DNA of 7,697 bases from a bacterium. GTDB taxonomy: Bacteria; Zhuqueibacterota; Zhuqueibacteria; Thermofontimicrobiales; Thermofontimicrobiaceae. A model generated the notes under the pieces. The model did not search any database and was not told where the DNA came from. It saw only the letters and a program-made list of their open reading frames with translations. Of this stretch, positions 4,912 through 7,697 are shown piece after piece. A program made the translations under genes and the position numbers. The stretch is taken from NCBI GenBank assembly GCA_011046315.1, contig DSAU01000267.1, positions 1-7,697 of the forward strand. Direction: 5' to 3'. Each line of letters starts with the position of its first letter. The stretch's first letter is position 1.

Positions 4912-6144
4912 ATGGATTGGCTACAAGTTATCATCATTTTTTTAATCGGTATTGTTGCTGGTATCGCAATTGCCTTTTTATTGCGCATCATCCAATCCCA
5001 AACCGCTGCCGAGCTTGCCGAACACCTATATCGCGATTCTCAACAACAGCGACAACAGCAACTCGAATATTTGTTGGAAAATGTGAAAGCACAGTTCGGC
5101 AGTTTATCACTACAAGCGTTATCAAAATCTACCGATGAATTTCTCAAATTAGCCAAATCCCGCCTCGAATCGGAACGCCAGTTCAGTGTGCAGGAATTTG
5201 ACAAAAAGAAAAATCTGATCGATCAACAGTTACATCAAATGACGGAGGAGCTGCAGAATGTTTCCAAGTTGATGAAAGAACTGGAAAAGGACCGGGTAGA
5301 TAAATTCAGCCAGCTCGCCAATCAACTTAAAACTGCCGGCGCTCAAACAGCCGCGCTGATGCAAACCACTCAATCGTTACGAGAGGCGTTGTCAAGCACA
5401 AAATCCCGCGGCCAATGGGGAGAGAGAATGGCAGAGGATGTACTGCGCATGGCCGGTTTTATCGAAAACATTAATTATTTCAAACAAAAAGCCATCTCTA
5501 ATTCTCAGGCGCGTCCTGATTTCACCTTCCTGTTGCCGAGAAATTTAAAGCTAAATATGGATGTCAAATTTCCACTGTCAAATTATTTGCGCTATCTGGA
5601 ATCCGAATCTGAAATTGAAAAGATTAGTTACCAGAAATCGTTTCTGAAAGACGTCAAAGCGAGGATTAAAGAAGTCACCACTCGTGATTATATCGATCCG
5701 ACGCAAAATACAGTGGATTACGTTTTGTTGTTTATCCCCAATGAACAGATTTACGCTTTCATTCACCAACAAGACAGCGCCATTATTGATGAAGGTATTC
5801 GCAATAAGGTCATCTTCTGCTCGCCGATTACCTTGTTCGCCATTCTGGCGGTCATTCGCCAGGCTGTGGAAAATTTCTCGCTGGAAAAAACTTCCAACGA
5901 AATACTTTCGCTGTTCGGAGTTTTTAAAAAGCAATGGGGAGAATTTATCAAACGATTTGAAATTTTAGGACGGAGGATTGCTGAAGTGCAGAAAGAATAT
6001 GAATCCCTGACCACAGCGCGCAAAAGGCAGTTGGAGAATCCCTTGAATAAAATTGAATCAATACGACAACAGCGGGGAATTCAAATTGAACACGATCCTG
6101 AATCCAAAAAGAAATTACCGGAAAATCCGGCGGAGAATAGCTGA
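4912..6144 (+). CDS. rmuC: DNA recombination protein RmuC
   Basis: RmuC proteins limit rearrangement at inverted DNA repeats and have a fold related to PD-(D/E)XK nucleases; the exact reaction is not settled. The 410-residue protein has an N-terminal membrane helix (about 5-26), a long Gln- and Leu-rich coiled coil (about 30-165), then the RmuC domain (about 165-370). Domain marks are RGQWGERMAEDVLRMAGF (166-183), RPDFTFLLP (201-209), NMDVKFPLSNY (215-225), the strand VLLFIPNEQIYAF (271-283) and CSPITLFAIL (303-312). Asp203 and Asp217-x-Lys219 would form the nuclease-type core. The tail after 375 is charged and probably disordered. GAGG six bases before the ATG supports the start. It follows the deaminase on the same strand by 49 bases, with no promoter or terminator seen between them, so co-transcription is likely. 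Confidence 0.93.
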   Translation: MDWLQVIIIFLIGIVAGIAIAFLLRIIQSQTAAELAEHLYRDSQQQRQQQLEYLLENVKAQFGSLSLQALSKSTDEFLKLAKSRLESERQFSVQEFDKKKNLIDQQLHQMTEELQNVSKLMKELEKDRVDKFSQLANQLKTAGAQTAALMQTTQSLREALSSTKSRGQWGERMAEDVLRMAGFIENINYFKQKAISNSQARPDFTFLLPRNLKLNMDVKFPLSNYLRYLESESEIEKISYQKSFLKDVKARIKEVTTRDYIDPTQNTVDYVLLFIPNEQIYAFIHQQDSAIIDEGIRNKVIFCSPITLFAILAVIRQAVENFSLEKTSNEILSLFGVFKKQWGEFIKRFEILGRRIAEVQKEYESLTTARKRQLENPLNKIESIRQQRGIQIEHDPESKKKLPENPAENS

Positions 6145-6174
6145 TGTTCAGGCTGAATTTTAATATTTTTTTTC

Positions 6175-6209
6175 AAAAAAACCACTGTAAGCATAAAAAA
6201 ATGTACAGT
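6175..6209 (-). terminator. Possible intrinsic terminator for minus-strand transcription
   Basis: On the minus strand ACTGTACAT (6209-6201) pairs with ATG plus TACAGT (6194-6184) across a six-base loop, with a two-base bulge. After two G bases comes a run of seven T (6181-6175). The stem is AT-rich and therefore weak. It lies about 100 bases beyond the end of the helix-turn-helix remnant, so it could end transcripts coming from ptb. It could also stop antisense reading into rmuC. Confidence 0.4.
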
Positions 6210-6314
6210 TCCCATCGAGTCGGTTTGAAATATTAAAAGCAGATTCGGTGATGAAAAAACTGAACAGCGGTGGAAAACAAACTTTATTTATTAGGGGATA
6301 AACTTGTTTTCGGT

Positions 6315-6497
6315 TCAATTCAGACCATAGCGTTGAATTTTTTCGCGAAGAGTCTTGCGGGCAATTCCCAATATTTTTGCAGCCTGCGACTTGTTAAAGT
6401 TAACCTGTTTTAATACTTTTTTAATGTGCTCTTTTTCCAGGTCTGCCAGTTTAAGTTGCACTAATTGATCGGATCGCAGCTTAAAGCCTTCTTGATT
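6315..6497 (-). pseudogene. Orphan Fis-type helix-turn-helix, likely C-terminal remnant of an NtrC-family regulator
   Basis: An open minus-strand frame runs from 6497 to a TGA at 6317-6315. Its last 45 residues read as LADLEKEHIKKVLKQVNFNK followed by SQAAKILGIARKTLREKIQR and YGLN. This is the Fis-type DNA-binding domain that ends sigma-54-dependent NtrC-family response regulators, including the AAKILGIARKTLREKI recognition helices. Two in-frame TAA codons (6498-6503) close the frame upstream. The sigma-54 AAA+ and receiver domains are absent, because ptb occupies the DNA from 6543. The only usable start is GTG at 6461, without a ribosome site, which would give 48 residues. I therefore read it as a gene tail left after a deletion. 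A free-standing small Fis-like protein is the alternative, supported by the intact, undamaged helix-turn-helix. Confidence 0.6.
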
Positions 6498-6542
6498 TTA
6501 TTAGATTGAACTGTCCTCTCATAACAGACTGGCTTTTTTAAC

Positions 6543-7466
6543 TTATTGGCACATCACTACATTCAATGCGATCGTCAACAATTTGGCGTCAGATGTGTCG
6601 GAGCGCGATGGAATCAATACCGGCGCCCGTGCGCCCATCGTTGCATGAGCCAACCGGAAATTTGAAAAATAGGTCGTTGCCTTAGCCGTGATGTTTGCTG
6701 ATTCGATATTGGGGAATAGCAGTATGTCCGCCCTTCCCGCAACCGGTGATTTAATCCCTTTCATTGCCGCGGATTCCGGGGAGATGGCATTGTCCAGCGC
6801 CAGAGGTCCATCAACCAGGCAAGCTTTGATCTGTCCGCGCTCATTCATTTTGGCAAGAATGGCTGCGTCAACTGTCGATTGCATTGAAGAATTAACCGTC
6901 TCTACAGCCGATAAAACCGCTACTTTGGGCAAATCATTACCCAGTGCATGAGCGACTTGCACTGCATTTTCAATGAGTTGAATTTTCTGATTCAAATCTG
7001 GCAATAGAGTAAATCCACCATCAGTGATGATGATAAGTTTATTATCCATGGGACGCTGTAGCCACTCAAAGACAAACGCATCGCTGATCAAATTGCCGGT
7101 GCGCAGTCCGGTTTCAGCATTGAGGACTGCTTTGAGCAACTGCGCGGTTTTGACTTTGCCTTTTAAAATAATTTCGGCTTGTTTGCGATGAATTGCCTCA
7201 ACAGTTCGCTGGCAAATTTCCGCTTCACCATGACACTCGATAATTTCAAATTCATGGCGATCGATTCCCAGTTCATCCAGGGTTGGTATAATCAGTTCTT
7301 TTTCACCGATCAGCAGTCCATCGGCAATTTTCATGGATTTGGCTTCAGTTAGCGCCTCAAGCGCTGCCCGGTCATTACCAGCGGCAACCGCGACCCGAAC
7401 CGGCCGCGTTCTTCCATGGCTGATTTTCTTTGCCGCTTCAATCAGTTGATCGAAATTGTGAATCAT
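6543..7466 (-). CDS. ptb: Phosphate butyryltransferase (phosphate acetyl/butaryl transferase family)
   Basis: Ptb exchanges CoA and phosphate on short acyl groups (butyryl-CoA plus phosphate to butyryl phosphate plus CoA). With a kinase this yields ATP and a short fatty acid. The 307-residue length is normal for Ptb (about 300). Family landmarks are ILKGKVKTAQLLKAVL (99-114) with GLRTGNLISDAFVFE (119-133), KVAVLSAVETVNSSMQST, RGQIKACLVDGPLALDNAIS, KGIKSPVAGRADILLFPNIE and the closing GARAPVLIPSRSDTSDAKL. These match Ptb rather than Pta, though chain-length preference cannot be read from sequence. GGGA eight bases before the ATG serves as a modest ribosome site. No butyrate kinase gene follows; the next minus-strand frame is a regulator remnant. 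The gene upstream lies outside the window. Branched-chain acyl-CoA is another possible substrate. Confidence 0.9.
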   Translation of the reverse strand: MIHNFDQLIEAAKKISHGRTRPVRVAVAAGNDRAALEALTEAKSMKIADGLLIGEKELIIPTLDELGIDRHEFEIIECHGEAEICQRTVEAIHRKQAEIILKGKVKTAQLLKAVLNAETGLRTGNLISDAFVFEWLQRPMDNKLIIITDGGFTLLPDLNQKIQLIENAVQVAHALGNDLPKVAVLSAVETVNSSMQSTVDAAILAKMNERGQIKACLVDGPLALDNAISPESAAMKGIKSPVAGRADILLFPNIESANITAKATTYFSNFRLAHATMGARAPVLIPSRSDTSDAKLLTIALNVVMCQ

Positions 7467-7487
7467 TGTTCGTTTCCCGTATTGAAT

Positions 7488-7515
7488 TTAATAGATGACA
7501 AAATAGCTTCGTAAA
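7488..7515 (-). promoter_or_regulatory. Weak candidate promoter for ptb
   Basis: On the minus strand TTTACG (7515-7510) and TATTAA (7493-7488) are 16 bases apart and about 20 bases before the ptb start. Both hexamers match consensus only in part, so this is a tentative call. A leader this short would leave little room for regulation. Confidence 0.3.
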
Positions 7516-7553
7516 TTAATAAATGCTAATAGCTCAGCACTCTTAACTAATAA

Positions 7554-7665
7554 TGTCATTCCGGCGTGTTTTTAGCCGGAATCTCCTGAATATATGTGCA
7601 AATTAATATTTAAAAGTTCTATTATTGAGATTCCGGCATTCCGCTTCGCTCCAGCCGGAATGACA
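7554..7665. repeat. Palindromic dispersed repeat, TGTCATTCCGGC type
   Basis: The element has perfect 12-base terminal inverted repeats, TGTCATTCCGGC (7554-7565) and GCCGGAATGACA (7654-7665), and perfect 11-base inner arms, GCCGGAATCTC (7575-7585) and GAGATTCCGGC (7627-7637), around an AT-rich loop. It shares the TGTCATT/AATGACA ends and the AATCT/AGATT inner arms with the repeats at 1-68 and 3241-3345, but uses CCGGC where they have GCGAG-type sequence. It therefore looks like a sister subfamily. Confidence 0.75.
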
Positions 7666-7697
7666 GGTGAACTATTACAATAAATGAAAAACCACCA

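Noticed and set aside
1..7697. CRISPR array, tRNA or rRNA genes, toxin-antitoxin pair, phage structural genes
   Set aside because: The repeats are palindromic and widely separated rather than regularly spaced, and no tRNA-like or rRNA-like sequence or matching gene pair was seen.

Overview
The window is AT-rich bacterial chromosome carrying six recognisable protein genes, one plausible small gene and one gene remnant, with several repeat elements in the gaps. No gene fixes the taxon. The outer-membrane-type lipoprotein signal suggests a Gram-negative. The palindromic TGTCATT repeats, the integron-type attC site and the mix of idi, ptb and 8-oxoguanine deaminase would suit an uncultured lineage such as KSB1 or Calditrichota, but that placement is a guess.

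Layout. 1-68 is the end of a palindromic dispersed repeat. 186-362 is a possible 58-residue gene. 427-1539 encodes a lipoprotein of the DUF1460 (NlpC/P60-like) cell-wall hydrolase family. It converges on idi (1634-2146, minus; type 1 isopentenyl-diphosphate isomerase) across a 70-base inverted repeat. Upstream of idi, 2253-2807 has the full structure of one integron gene cassette on the minus strand: a RusA-like Holliday-junction resolvase gene (2354-2764), an attC site (about 2247-2344), and a far end (2799-2808) perfectly complementary to the attC left end, as expected if the cassette was once a circle. A good promoter points into it from just outside the junction. No integrase is visible, so it looks like a solitary cassette.

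2808-3545 has no gene but holds the cassette promoter, a 90-base MITE-like hairpin element with 8-base flanking repeats, a second palindromic repeat, and a promoter plus leader hairpin for the next unit. That unit is 8-oxoguanine deaminase (3546-4862, probably really starting at an ATA codon at 3504) followed 49 bases later by rmuC (4912-6144).

On the minus strand, ptb (phosphate butyryltransferase, 6543-7466) is followed by an orphan Fis-type helix-turn-helix (6315-6497) that looks like the tail of a lost NtrC-family regulator. A third palindromic repeat sits at 7554-7665.

How the genes fit together. The deaminase and rmuC probably share a transcript, and both touch damaged DNA or its breakdown products (base salvage and recombination control). 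The RusA-like cassette gene and idi may share a transcript started by the cassette promoter. The DUF1460 protein (envelope), Idi (isoprenoids) and Ptb (acyl-phosphate metabolism) have no evident link. The most interesting region is the solitary cassette carrying a recombination nuclease.
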